A DNA stretch of 60,216 nt from Xylanibacillus composti (GCF_018403685.1 NZ_BOVK01000029.1:1-60216), one strand, 5' to 3'; shown: positions 26,749-36,448, numbered from the stretch's first letter. Numbers and translations are program-made. Notes: generated by a model not told the origin, from the sequence alone.

Positions 26749-26777
26749 GCCCTGTCGATGGGGCTATTTTCTTTTTT
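26749..26777 (+). terminator. Rho-independent terminator after the GH5 gene
   Basis: AGCCC, an 8-nt loop region and GGGCT are followed by ATTTTCTTTTTTT. The element lies between the GH5 gene and the convergent cupin gene. Confidence 0.7.
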
Positions 26778-26796
26778 TGATACAAGGGCTAGTCGG

Positions 26797-27375
26797 CTAT
26801 GCACCCCCTTCCGCGGCCATGGCGATCGCTTTCGTCTCATGAACAGTTCCACGGGGATGCTGGGGAGGCGCATAGATGGAATAAAGCTTCAACGGCGTAT
26901 GTCCGGTGTTCGTTACATTGTGCCAGGTTCCCGAAGGAACCATAATCGCGTCGTTATCGGAAATAGGTTGTTGGAAATCAAGCCGTACCTTTTCTCTCCC
27001 CATTTGCACTAGCCCCCGGCCCGACTCTATACGCAGAAATTGATCGGTCTTGGGGTGAATTTCCAATCCAATGTCTTCTCCGGGATTGATGCTCATCAAG
27101 GTCACTTGGAGATGCTTCCCTGTCCATAAGGCTGTACGGAATGTCTGGTTCTTCATCGTTGCTTCCTCGATATTGATCACGAGCGGATGGGGACCGTAAT
27201 CCTTGAGCTCATGCTCACGGTGTGAAGGAGGGGCGAAGTTCACATTCTCATTCTCCTCAGCGCCCCGGTACCCATAAGGGAAATAGGGGTTCCAATATGG
27301 GTAAGCGTGGTAGGGATGCCAATAGTAAGGTCTTGGATAAACATACGGATAAGGATATATATACGGGCTGTACAT
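26797..27375 (-). CDS. Cupin-domain protein with Tyr/Pro/His-rich N-terminus
   Basis: This 192-residue protein opens with a low-complexity stretch rich in Tyr, Pro and His (MYSPYIYPYPYVYPRPYYW), reminiscent of spore-coat or surface proteins. A single cupin barrel follows: INPGEDIGLEIHPKTDQFLR with metal-type His/Glu residues, and VPSGTWHNVTNTG as the second cupin motif. The enzymatic role is unknown. The AAAGGAG ribosome site directly abuts an ATG at 27381, so the next ATG at 27375 is the better start. Similar cupins with such tails occur in spore formers. Confidence 0.8.
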   Translation of the reverse strand: MYSPYIYPYPYVYPRPYYWHPYHAYPYWNPYFPYGYRGAEENENVNFAPPSHREHELKDYGPHPLVINIEEATMKNQTFRTALWTGKHLQVTLMSINPGEDIGLEIHPKTDQFLRIESGRGLVQMGREKVRLDFQQPISDNDAIMVPSGTWHNVTNTGHTPLKLYSIYAPPQHPRGTVHETKAIAMAAEGGA

Positions 27376-27537
27376 CTTCATTCTCCTTTCATGGTGCAAA
27401 TTCCAAGATTTTCTTCATCCTACGCATCTGCCTGGCGGCAAGTGCCTGGACACCAGCGTGCTCATGCCGACAATTCGACTTGGGGGAAGACAGTAAAATG
27501 GCCAATGCCTGGGTCGAAAAAAATTTCAAAAAGGCAA

Positions 27538-27567
27538 TTGACAGTTTATAAGCACAGGTGATAAGAT
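27538..27567 (+). promoter_or_regulatory. Predicted sigma-A promoter of the hydrolase-cys operon
   Basis: TTGACA (27538-27543) and TAAGAT (27562-27567) are 18 bp apart. The -10 lies in an inverted repeat ATAAGAT...ATCTTAT (27561-27584), a possible operator. Transcription from here would run through the attenuator-like element at 27618. Confidence 0.6.
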
Positions 27568-27617
27568 CTAAAACATAATCTTATAACTAAGTAATCCAGT
27601 CGGAATTATGGGATATG

Positions 27618-27681
27618 TCGACCGGACCACCGGAGACACTACAAGTCCAGCACAAGCTTTATGGGCGTAGTGTCTCTTTTT
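27618..27681 (+). promoter_or_regulatory. Sulfur leader attenuator element, copy A
   Basis: TCGA, stem CCGG/CCGG with loop ACCA, then AGA (27618-27636), runs directly into a terminator GAGACACTAC/GTAGTGTCTC with TTTTT (27633-27681). It sits between a predicted promoter and the hydrolase start. One of six equivalent elements in the window. Confidence 0.75.
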
Positions 27682-27712
27682 GTACCATTTATGAAGGAAG
27701 GACAGATGATCG

Positions 27713-28537
27713 ATGGAAAAACAGGTGACGATTCAAAGCGAAATGCATCCATTAGCCGCTACGCTTCACTATCCGACACGTGCCAAGGACAGCGAGTCCT
27801 GTTTGCGGTATCCGGCTGTAGTCATCTGTCACGGGTTCGTCGGCAGCCGCATAGGAGTGAATAGATTGTTTGTCAAAACGGCCAGAGCGCTTGCCAGTCG
27901 GGGATATTTGGTTGCAAGGTTCGATTACTCCGGATGCGGGGAAAGCGAAGGGGAGTACGGCTCTTCGCGGTTCGAGGACTTTGTCAGCCAAACCCGGCAT
28001 GTCCTGGACTATGTTTGTGATATGGATTGCGTGGACATTAGACGCATTACCTTGCTTGGACATAGTTTGGGCGGAGCCATTGCCTTGTTCACCGCCGTGC
28101 AAGACAGAAGGGTCAGCAAGCTGGCGTTATGGTCAGCTGTCGGCCATCCGTTCCGGGATATTGTTCAAATAACAGGAATAGAGACTTACGATCATGCTGT
28201 GAAGGAAGGTGAAGCCGACTATCTTGGCTATTCGTTCCAGGGACGATTTTTTGCTTCCTTGAGCGAGCATCAGCCATTCAAGATCGCCAATCAATTCCAG
28301 GGAGATGTTCTGCTTATTCACGGAACAAGCGATGAGGTGATCCCGACAGACTACGCATTTCTTTACCAGAAGCTGTTCTGGATGAGAAACGGCTGGGAAT
28401 GCGAGAAGGAAATTATTTTTCAAGCGGATCATACTTATTCAACCGGCGAACATGCCATGCAAGCCATTGACAAAACCGCAGATTGGCTGGAGGGAATGGA
28501 AAGGAAAAAAGAAGAATGGAACGGGTGGATGATTTAG
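27713..28537 (+). CDS. Alpha/beta hydrolase, first gene of a sulfur operon
   Basis: This 274-residue serine hydrolase has oxyanion motif VICHGFVGSRIG, nucleophile Ser118 in GHSLGGAIAL, an acid Asp in HGTSDEVIP and a His in FQADHTYS. The small cap and GESEGEYG loop resemble feruloyl/cinnamoyl-esterase-like proteins. Its substrate is unknown; the position after an attenuator shared by sulfur genes and before DUF2292 and sulfate transporter genes suggests release of a sulfur-containing ester or amide. ATG 27713 follows AAGGAAGGA at a somewhat long spacing. The upstream ATG 27706 is in another, short frame. Confidence 0.85.
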   Translation: MEKQVTIQSEMHPLAATLHYPTRAKDSESCLRYPAVVICHGFVGSRIGVNRLFVKTARALASRGYLVARFDYSGCGESEGEYGSSRFEDFVSQTRHVLDYVCDMDCVDIRRITLLGHSLGGAIALFTAVQDRRVSKLALWSAVGHPFRDIVQITGIETYDHAVKEGEADYLGYSFQGRFFASLSEHQPFKIANQFQGDVLLIHGTSDEVIPTDYAFLYQKLFWMRNGWECEKEIIFQADHTYSTGEHAMQAIDKTADWLEGMERKKEEWNGWMI

Positions 28538-28591
28538 CAGGCCATTAAACCAAGTATTCAGGTGTGAAAAGTTTGTGTTGGAGGGGTGAAC

Positions 28592-28744
28592 ATGGAAAAA
28601 TCTTCAGAGAAAGAAAAAGAAATCATCCACTATATTCAGCAGAGCTTGTCGGACATTCAATACGGTTCCATTCATATCGTCATTCATGAAGGAAGAATCG
28701 TTCAAATTGAACGTACGGAAAAGCTTCGGATGGACAGCAAATGA
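28592..28744 (+). CDS. DUF2292 (YezD-type) small protein
   Basis: The 50-residue protein begins MEKSSEKEKEIIHYIQQS and carries the family core YGSIHIVIHEGRIVQIERT. DUF2292 proteins are small, of unknown function, and are often encoded next to sulfur transport genes. TTGGAGGGG precedes ATG 28592. It lies between the hydrolase and cysT, ends 13 bp before cysT, and has a paralog at 36833-37039 in the same window. Confidence 0.85.
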   Translation: MEKSSEKEKEIIHYIQQSLSDIQYGSIHIVIHEGRIVQIERTEKLRMDSK

Positions 28745-28757
28745 AAGAGGGGTACCC

Positions 28758-29564
28758 ATGTCATTGTCATTAGTCAAGGTGTTAATGAGAACGATCTTGA
28801 TCGGTTATTTGCTCGTTCTGATCGTTCTGCCTATTAGCGCGGTCTACATGAAAGGCTTCTCTGAAGGTTGGGGCGCATTCCTGGAAGATGTTCAAGACGG
28901 GGTTGCGGTGAAGGCGGTATGGTTGACGATCAAGCTTAGTGCCGTTACCGCCTTAATCCAAGCCGTTGTGGGGACCCTTGTTGCGTATACGTTAGTCCGT
29001 TACACATTTCCGGGAAAAAGAATACTGAACAGTCTGGTAGATCTCCCGTTTGCTTTGCCGACGGCTGTCTCTGGCGTCATTCTCTTAACGATGTTTAGTC
29101 CGAACAGCGTGCTCGGTTCGGCGCTGGCGGATGTCGGCATTGAGCTGCTTTATAATCACTATGCGATTGTGATCGGCATGACTTTCGTAACATTTCCGTT
29201 TGTCGTCCGCGCGATTCAACCGCTGCTGGAGCAATTGGATCAGGCAGAGGAAGAAGCCAGCTCCATTCTGGGAGCCGGACGCTGGATGACGTTCCACAAA
29301 GTCGTGTTTCCGGCCATACTTCCGGGCATTCTCTCGGGGAGCATGCTGGCGTTGTCACGGGCCTTGGCGGAATTCGGCGTCATAGCGCTCATTTCCGGAA
29401 ATTTGCCGGAGCGGACATTGGTAGCCTCCGTGTACATTTTTGCAGAAATTGAAACCTTTAATCCGGTAGGAGCTTCTGTCATATCCATCGTGCTCCTAAC
29501 GCTTTCCTTCCTGATTTTATGGTGGGCGCATTTCATCCAGAGAAGGAAGGAGCGATACGCATGA
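28758..29564 (+). CDS. cysT: Sulfate/thiosulfate ABC transporter permease CysT
   Basis: This 268-residue membrane protein has six helices and the inner-membrane permease loop (SSILGAGRWMTFHKVVFPAI) that docks to the ATPase. DLPFALPTAVSGVIL and the C-terminal ETFNPVGASVISIVLL are typical of the CysT/CysU family. With CysW, CysA and the binding protein it imports sulfate or thiosulfate. The start ATG 28758 follows GAAAGAGGGG; earlier in-frame ATG 28686 overlaps the DUF2292 gene and is rejected. The stop overlaps the cysW start (ATGA). Confidence 0.93.
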   Translation: MSLSLVKVLMRTILIGYLLVLIVLPISAVYMKGFSEGWGAFLEDVQDGVAVKAVWLTIKLSAVTALIQAVVGTLVAYTLVRYTFPGKRILNSLVDLPFALPTAVSGVILLTMFSPNSVLGSALADVGIELLYNHYAIVIGMTFVTFPFVVRAIQPLLEQLDQAEEEASSILGAGRWMTFHKVVFPAILPGILSGSMLALSRALAEFGVIALISGNLPERTLVASVYIFAEIETFNPVGASVISIVLLTLSFLILWWAHFIQRRKERYA

Positions 29565-30376
29565 GAAAACTTACGATCGGAGCGACTTGGTCGATCTTTG
29601 CCGTTCTTATTTTATTGCCGCTCGGCTATGTGATGTTTGCCGCCTTCTCCGAAGGATGGAGCGGTTTTTACGAGGCGATCACGCGGCCCGAGGCGAAGCA
29701 TGCATTCAAAATTTCATTCATCATCGTAGTCATTTCCACAGTCTTGAACGTCGTAGTGGGAGTCTTCCTGGCTTTGGAGCTCGTCAGAGGAAGGTGGCTG
29801 GCAAGATGGCTGAAGCCTGTTATGAACGCCATTGTTGATCTGCCCTTTGCCGTTTCTCCCGTTATAGGCGGTTTGATGATTATTTTGCTGTTTGGCCCGG
29901 AAACGATACTGGGCGCTTTTTTCGATAGTCTTGGCTACAAGATTGTGTTCGCGCTTCCCGGGATGGTCATGGCAACGCTATTCGTCACATTTCCGTTCGT
30001 CGTTCGGGAGATTGTCCCCGTGCTGCAGGAAATCGGCACCGAGGCTGAGGAAGCATCCGCTATGTTGGGCGCATCTTCGACTCGCACCTTTTGGCGCATC
30101 ACGTTTCCGGCAATAAAATGGGCGGTAGTTTACGGTGCGGTGTTGACAATTGCCAGATCGTTGGGCGAGTTTGGCGCAGTGCTTGTCGTATCGGGAAATA
30201 TTATGAATGAAACCCAGACAGCCACTACGTTGGTGTATCAGGATGCAGACAATTTCAATTTGGTTGGCGCCAATGCCATTGCTCTGGTGCTAGGCCTCAT
30301 CTCAGTCATGATTTTATTGTTCCTGGAATGGCTGAAGCATAGAAGGGAAGTGTTGATTCATGGACATTCAGGTTAG
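29561..30376 (+). CDS. cysW: Sulfate/thiosulfate ABC transporter permease CysW
   Basis: The 271-residue second permease starts MRKLTIGATWSIFAVLILL. It has the same architecture as CysT with the ATPase-docking loop near SAMLGASSTRTFWRITFPAI and the family-specific GEFGAVLVVSGNI. It is coupled to cysT by ATGA and overlaps cysA by 17 bp. AAGGAAGGAG precedes ATG 29561. Confidence 0.93.
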   Translation: MRKLTIGATWSIFAVLILLPLGYVMFAAFSEGWSGFYEAITRPEAKHAFKISFIIVVISTVLNVVVGVFLALELVRGRWLARWLKPVMNAIVDLPFAVSPVIGGLMIILLFGPETILGAFFDSLGYKIVFALPGMVMATLFVTFPFVVREIVPVLQEIGTEAEEASAMLGASSTRTFWRITFPAIKWAVVYGAVLTIARSLGEFGAVLVVSGNIMNETQTATTLVYQDADNFNLVGANAIALVLGLISVMILLFLEWLKHRREVLIHGHSG

Positions 30377-31445
30377 AGGGCTGCATAAGCATTTTGGCAG
30401 TTTTCACGCCATTCGGGGGGTCAGCTTTGACATACAGAAGGGAAAGCTAGTTGGCTTTCTTGGACCGAGCGGGGGAGGCAAGACGTCCATTCTTCGCATG
30501 ATTGCGGGCTTGGAGAATCCCTCTTCGGGCGATATTTATTTGGGCGGACAATTGGCGAATCATGTTCCCGTCCAGAAGAGGAAAATCGGTTTTGTCTTTC
30601 AGCATTATGCCTTGTTCAAGCATATGAGCGTTTACGACAATGTCGCTTATGGTCTGAAGGTGCAGAAGAAGAGCAGGGAAGAAATTGATGAGCGCGTCAC
30701 GTATTTGCTCAAGCTAGTAGGGCTGAGCGGGACGGAGAAGAAGTATCCTCACCAGTTATCCGGCGGGCAGAAGCAGCGTGTTGCATTTGCGAGAGCATTG
30801 GCTCCACAGCCGGAGCTGCTTCTGCTTGATGAGCCCTTTGCCGCCATTGACGCCAAGATTCGCAAGGAGCTGCGCAGCTGGCTGCGGGAGCTGATCAATG
30901 AAATCGGGATCACAAGCATCTTCGTCACGCATGATCAGGATGAAGCGATAGAGGTTGCCGATGAAATCCTCGTCATTCAACAAGGTCTTCTGGAGCAGCA
31001 GGGGACGCCTTACGAAGTATACAGCAAGCCCCAGTCCGCATTTGTCGCCCGCTTTATCGGAGAATCCAATTCTTTGCCGGAGGCGCCGGCATGGAAGCCG
31101 TTTCCCGAATTGCAGCATTACGCCGAGCAAGGCCGATGGAAGCGGGGAACGTCCGTGTACATTCGTCCCGAAGCAATCGAAGTGCGTCGCGCGGATACAG
31201 AAGCAGTCCGGTCCGCCGGTATTCAGGGCGAGGTGCGCCACGTTCATTTCCGCGGAACCGCTTGGTATTTGGAGGTAGAGGTCGAAGGCGCTAGATTGAT
31301 GGCTTATCAGGATATCGGGCAGCAGGTGTTTCAGGTAGGCGACAAGGTGAATGTGCTCATCCATCGGCTGCTGGTGTTTGCGCCTGAGGAAAATACGGTA
31401 TTGGACAATCGCTTGTTGAATGATCCGATGCCTGTTTATATATAA
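30360..31445 (+). CDS. cysA: Sulfate/thiosulfate ABC transporter ATPase CysA
   Basis: The 361-residue ATPase has Walker A GPSGGGKTS, Q-loop in FVFQHYALFKHM, signature LSGGQKQRVAFARAL, Walker B LLLLDEPFA and switch His in FVTHDQDEA. A C-terminal TOBE-like domain follows (from YIRPEAIEV). The FQHYALFKHM motif is characteristic of CysA. It energises the CysTW channel at the cytoplasmic face. Confidence 0.94.
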   Translation: MDIQVRGLHKHFGSFHAIRGVSFDIQKGKLVGFLGPSGGGKTSILRMIAGLENPSSGDIYLGGQLANHVPVQKRKIGFVFQHYALFKHMSVYDNVAYGLKVQKKSREEIDERVTYLLKLVGLSGTEKKYPHQLSGGQKQRVAFARALAPQPELLLLDEPFAAIDAKIRKELRSWLRELINEIGITSIFVTHDQDEAIEVADEILVIQQGLLEQQGTPYEVYSKPQSAFVARFIGESNSLPEAPAWKPFPELQHYAEQGRWKRGTSVYIRPEAIEVRRADTEAVRSAGIQGEVRHVHFRGTAWYLEVEVEGARLMAYQDIGQQVFQVGDKVNVLIHRLLVFAPEENTVLDNRLLNDPMPVYI

Positions 31446-31471
31446 AAGTTTCTATGAAGGAGTGGGTTGGC

Positions 31472-32569
31472 ATGAAGAACAGAAAGCGTATGGCTTGGAT
31501 AGCCATCATCAGTTTGCTCATTGTCGCGGTGCTGGGAGGATGCTCGAACGCACAACATGCAAGCTCTGGCGGGAATGCAGAGACGAATGCGGGGGCGAAT
31601 GCAGGCTCCGGAACAAGTCCGAACGATGGCTCGGAGACGGTAACTTTGACGATTGGCGCCTATACGGTTCCGAAGGAAGCGGTGCAAGCGATTATTCCGC
31701 TATTCCAGGCCGAATGGAAGGAAAAGACTGGACAGCAAGTGGTGTTCAAGGAGTCCTATGAGGCGTCCGGCGCGCAAGCCCGCGCCATTGTGCAGGGCTT
31801 CGAAGCCGATATTGCTCTGCTGTCGTTGGAAGGCGATGTAGATAAGATTGAGGAAGCCGGCTTGATTACGAGTGATTGGCGAAGCAAGCCGCACGGCGGT
31901 ATGATCACAAGCTCTGTAGTCGCTTTGGGCGTACGCGCAGGAAATCCGAAACAGCTTCATGACTGGACAGATCTGACGAAGGAAGGCATTGAGGTGCTGA
32001 TCCCGAATCCGAAAACGTCAGGCGGCGCGCAATGGGACGTCAATGCGATATATGGAGCCGGATTGAAAATTTCCGAGGAAGCCGGGGCTGCGAATCCAGC
32101 TGAAGCCAAGGAGCTGCTGTCCCAAGTCTATCGAAATGTGAAGGCGTTGGATAAGAGCGGCCGGGCATCGATGACGACGTTCGAAAAAGGCATCGGCGAT
32201 GTCGTGATCACGTATGAGAATGAATTGCTGCTCCGCAATATGGAGGAAGAAATCTACGACATTATCGTTCCGAATTATACGATCAAAATTGTGAATCCTG
32301 TTGCGGTCATCGATCAGAATGCCGAGAAGCACGGCGTGACGGAGGTTGCGCACGCATTCGTTGACTTCTTGTGGACGAAGGAAGCGCAGGAGGAATTTGC
32401 GAAGAGAGGCTTCCGTGCCGTGGACCCGGATGTTCACGCACAATATGCCGAACAATACATTACGCCTGACGGCTTGTTCGACATTGATTATTTGGGCGGC
32501 TGGAGTCAAGTGCGCGAGGATATTTATGGCGATGGCGGCATTTGGGATCAAGTTGTGAAAGGAAATTAA
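31472..32569 (+). CDS. Sulfate-binding lipoprotein (Sbp/CysP type)
   Basis: This 365-residue periplasmic-binding-type lipoprotein has a signal peptide ending VLGGC. A Gly/Asn/Ser-rich tether follows, then the sulfate-binding protein fold: ESYEASGAQARAIVQGFEAD, IPNPKTSGGAQWDVNAIYGA and FDIDYLGGWSQVREDIYG near the C-terminus are hallmark segments. It closes the cysTWA operon, an order different from the enterobacterial cysPTWA. ATG 31472 is used because AAGGAGTGG lies just before it; ATG 31454 is part of that ribosome site. Confidence 0.92.
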   Translation: MKNRKRMAWIAIISLLIVAVLGGCSNAQHASSGGNAETNAGANAGSGTSPNDGSETVTLTIGAYTVPKEAVQAIIPLFQAEWKEKTGQQVVFKESYEASGAQARAIVQGFEADIALLSLEGDVDKIEEAGLITSDWRSKPHGGMITSSVVALGVRAGNPKQLHDWTDLTKEGIEVLIPNPKTSGGAQWDVNAIYGAGLKISEEAGAANPAEAKELLSQVYRNVKALDKSGRASMTTFEKGIGDVVITYENELLLRNMEEEIYDIIVPNYTIKIVNPVAVIDQNAEKHGVTEVAHAFVDFLWTKEAQEEFAKRGFRAVDPDVHAQYAEQYITPDGLFDIDYLGGWSQVREDIYGDGGIWDQVVKGN

Positions 32570-32627
32570 TGTTTGCATCCCCTAATTCTCAGTAAAGCAA
32601 TAAGTGAATTGGAATAAAGATAAAAAG

Positions 32628-32682
32628 TCGACCGGACCACTGGAGACTTCTCACTGCATTTAGATGAGAGGTCTCTTTTTTT
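32628..32682 (+). promoter_or_regulatory. Sulfur leader attenuator element, copy B
   Basis: TCGA, stem CCGG/CTGG (one G-U pair) with loop ACCA, then AGA, merges with terminator GAGACTTCTCA/TGAGAGGTCTC and seven T. It lies 58 bp after the binding-protein stop and 28 bp before ssuA, so it doubles as terminator for the upstream operon. Confidence 0.75.
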
Positions 32683-32709
32683 ATATCAAAAGAAGGAGTC
32701 TGTTGCTAG

Positions 32710-33692
32710 ATGAATGTGAACAAGCAAATCCCCCCAGGTGTACCTATCTTAACGCTGTTCATAGTGATTGCGCTTCTTGCAGGATGCGCGAACAATGAAG
32801 CGGCATCAACCGGAATTGCGGCCGATGCGTCCGGCAAGGTTATTCGCATCGGATACCAGAAGTATGGGACGATGCTGATTCTGAAGTCGCAGGAAACGCT
32901 GGAGGAACAATTGAAAGGCAGCGGCTATCGGGTGACATGGATTGAATTTCCGGGCGGACGCAAATGCTGGAAGCGTTGAATGTCGGCAGCATCGACATTG
33001 CCCATACGGGGGAAACGCCTCCGATTTTCGCCCAGGCTGCCGGCGCTCCGCTCGTTTATTTGGCTCATGAGCCGCCAAGTCCTGCCGGCGAAGCGATTGT
33101 TGTGCGCAAAGAGTCGGACATCGAGACGGTCGCCGCGCTGAAAGGGAAGAAGGTAGCCTTGAACAAGGGCTCCAATGTGCATTATTTGCTGGTCAAAAAA
33201 CTGGAAGAGGCCGGCTTGCAATATGAAGATATTGAAACGGCCTATTTGCCGCCAGCCGATGCCCGAATCGCTTTCGAAAAAGGCGATGTGGACGCATGGG
33301 TTATCTGGGACCCGTATCTTGCCGCGGTGGAGGATGCAATAGATGCCCGAATCTTGGCGGACGGCGAAGGGTCCGTGAAAAATTATGAGTTTTACCTCGC
33401 TTCCCGATCATTTGCCGAGCAACACCCGGAAGCTGTTAACATCTTGCTGAAGGAACTGGATAAGGCGGATCAATGGGCTGCCGAGCATCAGGAGGAATTG
33501 GTCGAGGTGCTTGCCCGCGAGATCGGTATGGATGCAGCGCCCGTGGCGTTGGCGTCTGGCAGACGCGGATATGGCGTCCAGCTCGTCAACGATCAGGTGA
33601 TTGCCGAACAACAAGCGATTGCGGACACCTTCTACGACTTGCAGCTCATTCCGGAGAAGATCGACTTGAAGGATGCCGTATTGTCCGAATAA
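32710..33692 (+). pseudogene. ssuA: Aliphatic sulfonate-binding lipoprotein gene, frameshifted
   Basis: The first frame (32710-32979) gives a lipoprotein signal ending LLAGC and the SsuA start VIRIGYQKYGTMLILKSQ, up to WIEFPGGR. It then leaves frame near 32959. The rest of the protein continues in another frame from MLEALNVGSIDIAHTGE (32964) to 33692, with AYLPPADARIAFEKGDVDAW. SsuA proteins read FPxGPQMLEALNVG here, so one C is missing (GGACGC where GGACCGC is expected). Restored length is about 328 residues, normal for the family. It heads the ssuADCB order; a second binding protein lies at 37149-38204. Either a one-base sequencing error or a recent mutation. Confidence 0.88.
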
Positions 33693-33724
33693 ACCTATTG
33701 CGCGAGACATGACGAAAGGATGAG

Positions 33725-34897
33725 ATGCTTATGGAAATATTCTGGTTTATTCCCACACATGGGGACGGCAGATACTTAGGGACCGAGCATGCGGCAAGAC
33801 CAGCCGACTTCGCCTATATGAGGCAAATCGCACAGGCAGCGGATGAACTTGGTTATCAAGGGGTGTTGATCCCTACAGGCAGATCCTGTGAGGATGCCTG
33901 GATTGCCGCGTCCTCCTTGATATCGGCAACACAGAAGCTTAAATTTCTGGTAGCCGTGCGGCCAGGGCTAATGTCGCCTGCCGTAGCGGCGAGAATGGCC
34001 CTCACCTTCGACCGTATATCGGAAGGCCGGCTACTCATCAATGTGGTTGCCGGAGGTGACCCGGTAGAGTTGGCGGGAGACGGCTTGTTCCTGGATCATG
34101 ATTCCCGTTACTCGCTCACAGATGAATTTTTGGATGCATGGCGGCTGTTCATGCGTGGCGAGAAGGTCGATTACGCCGGAGATTATATTCGAATTAAGGG
34201 AGGGCAATTGGCGTACACGCCCGTTCAGAAGCCCTATCCGCCGCTCTACTTCGGAGGATCGTCGAAGGCCGGTCAGCGAGTGGCCGGCAAGCATGCAGAT
34301 GTGTATTTGACCTGGGGGGAACCACCGGAGCAAGTGAAGGCCAAGGTGGAGCAGGTTAGAAAGCTTGCCCGCGAACAAGGGCGATCTGTAAGGTTTGGCA
34401 TCCGGTTGCACATCATTGCAAGGGAAACGGAGCAGGCGGCGTGGCAGGCGGCGGAAGACTTGATTCGCTACGTAGACGAGGAGAGCATCCGGGCAGCCCA
34501 GAACATATTCGCGCGCTTTGATTCCGAAGGCCAACGGCGCATGGCAAGTCTTCACCACGGGAAGCGCGATGGCTTGACTGTATCTCCCAACCTTTGGGCG
34601 GGGGTCGGACTAGTGCGGGGAGGAGCCGGAACGGCGCTTGTAGGCAATCCGCAGCAGATTGCCGAACGGATCGAAGAATACAAACAAGCGGGGATTGACA
34701 GCTTTATTTTGTCAGGCTATCCGCATCTGGAGGAATGCTACCGCGTGGCGGAGCTCTTGTTCCCCTTGCTGCGCGTTTCAACCGGGAAGTCTGGCGGGAA
34801 AGCTGCTTATGTCAGTCCGTTCGGCGAGCTGGCAAATCGGAACAATACAGCCGCTCATGCTGAAACTGCAGGGAGTGACAGTCTAGATGGGAAATAG
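33725..34897 (+). CDS. ssuD: FMNH2-dependent alkanesulfonate monooxygenase
   Basis: This 390-residue flavin monooxygenase releases sulfite from alkanesulfonates using reduced FMN and oxygen. Family hallmarks are [18 protein letters not shown] at the start, [14 protein letters not shown] near residue 45, [13 protein letters not shown] near 115, [13 protein letters not shown] near 170, [10 protein letters not shown] near 195 and [17 protein letters not shown] near 290. ATG 33725 and ATG 33731 are both possible; MEIFWF from 33731 matches the usual N-terminus. Reduced flavin probably comes from the SsuE-like enzyme at 41368. It overlaps ssuC by 11 bp. Confidence 0.95.
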   Translation: MLMEIFWFIPTHGDGRYLGTEHAARPADFAYMRQIAQAADELGYQGVLIPTGRSCEDAWIAASSLISATQKLKFLVAVRPGLMSPAVAARMALTFDRISEGRLLINVVAGGDPVELAGDGLFLDHDSRYSLTDEFLDAWRLFMRGEKVDYAGDYIRIKGGQLAYTPVQKPYPPLYFGGSSKAGQRVAGKHADVYLTWGEPPEQVKAKVEQVRKLAREQGRSVRFGIRLHIIARETEQAAWQAAEDLIRYVDEESIRAAQNIFARFDSEGQRRMASLHHGKRDGLTVSPNLWAGVGLVRGGAGTALVGNPQQIAERIEEYKQAGIDSFILSGYPHLEECYRVAELLFPLLRVSTGKSGGKAAYVSPFGELANRNNTAAHAETAGSDSLDGK

Positions 34898-35669
34898 GAG
34901 GAAGAACTGGGCGCACGCCTTCATTCCTTGGCTGCTTCCGCTGCTGTTCCTGACAATCTGGCAAGCGGCGGGCAGCCTGGGTTGGATCGATGCACGAACC
35001 GTTTCGACTCCATACGCGGTGTTGGCTGCCTTGGTTCGGCTGTCTGCAGAGGGTGATCTGTTCCATTATATAGCAGTCAGCTCTTCACGCGCTTTTCTGG
35101 GTTTTCTGATTGGCGCAAGCGCAGGATTTGTGCTTGGGCTCGTGAATGGACTTTTTCCGCTTATCGAGAAAGCAACGGACACTTCGGTGCAGATGATCCG
35201 CAATATTCCGCATCTTGCCCTGATCCCGCTGGTCATTCTATGGTTTGGCATCGGGGAGGAAGCCAAGATATTTCTCGTTGCGCTTGGCGTCCTGTTCCCT
35301 ATATATTTGAACACCTTCCACGGCATTCGCATGGTGGATAAAGGACTGATCGAGATGGCAAGGGTATACGGACTGAACGGATTCGCTTTGTTTCGCAACG
35401 TCATTTTGCCAGGCGCCTTGACCAATATTCTGGTCGGCATTCGATTTGCGCTGGGCATTATGTGGATGACCCTGATCGTGGCGGAAACGATATCCGCAGA
35501 CTCCGGCATCGGCTATATGGCGATGGACGCAAGAGAATTTATGCGAATGGATGTAGTGATCTTAAGCATCCTGCTTTACGCCTTGCTGGGGAAGCTGTCG
35601 GATATGCTGGCGAAGCTGCTGGAGCAGAGATGGCTGCGTTGGCATCCGGGATATCACACAAGCAAGTAG
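34887..35669 (+). CDS. ssuC: Aliphatic sulfonate ABC transporter permease
   Basis: This 260-residue permease of the nitrate/sulfonate/taurine class has six helices. The coupling loop ([21 protein letters not shown]) and the segment [20 protein letters not shown] are typical of SsuC. It forms the channel for sulfonates bound by SsuA. The start overlaps ssuD, and the stop is followed by a nine-G run that serves as ribosome site for ssuB. Confidence 0.92.
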   Translation: MGNRRKNWAHAFIPWLLPLLFLTIWQAAGSLGWIDARTVSTPYAVLAALVRLSAEGDLFHYIAVSSSRAFLGFLIGASAGFVLGLVNGLFPLIEKATDTSVQMIRNIPHLALIPLVILWFGIGEEAKIFLVALGVLFPIYLNTFHGIRMVDKGLIEMARVYGLNGFALFRNVILPGALTNILVGIRFALGIMWMTLIVAETISADSGIGYMAMDAREFMRMDVVILSILLYALLGKLSDMLAKLLEQRWLRWHPGYHTSK

Positions 35670-35688
35670 AGGGGGGGGGAAGCGACCA

Positions 35689-36447
35689 TTGTCGACTGGT
35701 ACTGCGTTAGAAATAGAAGGCGTGAGCAAATCATTTCAAGCTTTGCCTGTACTGAAGGAGCTGCGTCTGACTATTCCAGCGGGGCAATTTGTAGCCATCG
35801 TCGGGAAAAGCGGCTGCGGCAAGAGCACGCTTCTCCGATTGCTGTCCGGATTGGAACAGCCAAGTTCCGGCACGATACGCAGCAACGGCCATCCCGTATC
35901 GGGCTTACAAGCAGAGACGCGACTGATGTTTCAGGATGCCAGACTGCTTCCATGGAATAAAGTCGCGGATAATGTGAGGCTGGGAAGCAGATCCAACGAT
36001 AGGACGCTTGCGGCTGATGTTCTGGAGCAAGTTGGATTAAGGGACAAGGCAGACGAATGGCCGGCTAATCTGTCGGGCGGGCAACGCCAGAGGGTCGCGC
36101 TGGCGCGCGCTCTGATCGGCCAGCCGCGGCTTCTGCTGCTGGATGAACCGCTTGGCGCGCTTGACGCGCTTACGCGTATTGAGATGCAACAGTTGATTGA
36201 AGCGATCTGGACGAAGCAGAAATTTACAGCCGTCTTGGTCACTCATGATGTGAGCGAGGCGGTGGCGTTGGCGGATCGGGTCATCTTGCTTGAACAGGGA
36301 CGCATCGCTTTGGACATCGATGTGCAGTTGGCAAGACCGAGGGTGAGAGACAGCGGATTTATTCACTATGAGAAGCTGATCCTGGATCGCGTAATGGGCA
36401 GGCAGGATCCGTTCGCCGCTGAGAAACAGGAAAGCTATGACATTTAA
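35689..36447 (+). CDS. ssuB: Aliphatic sulfonate ABC transporter ATPase
   Basis: The 252-residue ATPase has Walker [13 protein letters not shown]-loop [12 protein letters not shown], signature [15 protein letters not shown], Walker [15 protein letters not shown] and switch His in [12 protein letters not shown]. The start appears to be TTG 35689 (SerThrGlyThr follows), preceded by AGAGGGGGGGGGAAG with nine consecutive G at 35671-35679, an unstable ribosome site. No in-frame ATG fits better. It ends the ssuADCB operon; two bases after its stop begins another attenuator-like element. Confidence 0.92.
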   Translation: MSTGTALEIEGVSKSFQALPVLKELRLTIPAGQFVAIVGKSGCGKSTLLRLLSGLEQPSSGTIRSNGHPVSGLQAETRLMFQDARLLPWNKVADNVRLGSRSNDRTLAADVLEQVGLRDKADEWPANLSGGQRQRVALARALIGQPRLLLLDEPLGALDALTRIEMQQLIEAIWTKQKFTAVLVTHDVSEAVALADRVILLEQGRIALDIDVQLARPRVRDSGFIHYEKLILDRVMGRQDPFAAEKQESYDI

Positions 36448-36448
36448 G

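Noticed and set aside
27618-27681. SAM riboswitch or T-box upstream of the sulfur operon
   Set aside because: The conserved SAM-I core sequences and the T-box AGGGTGGNACCGCG motif are absent; only the short hairpin plus terminator is shared among the six sites.
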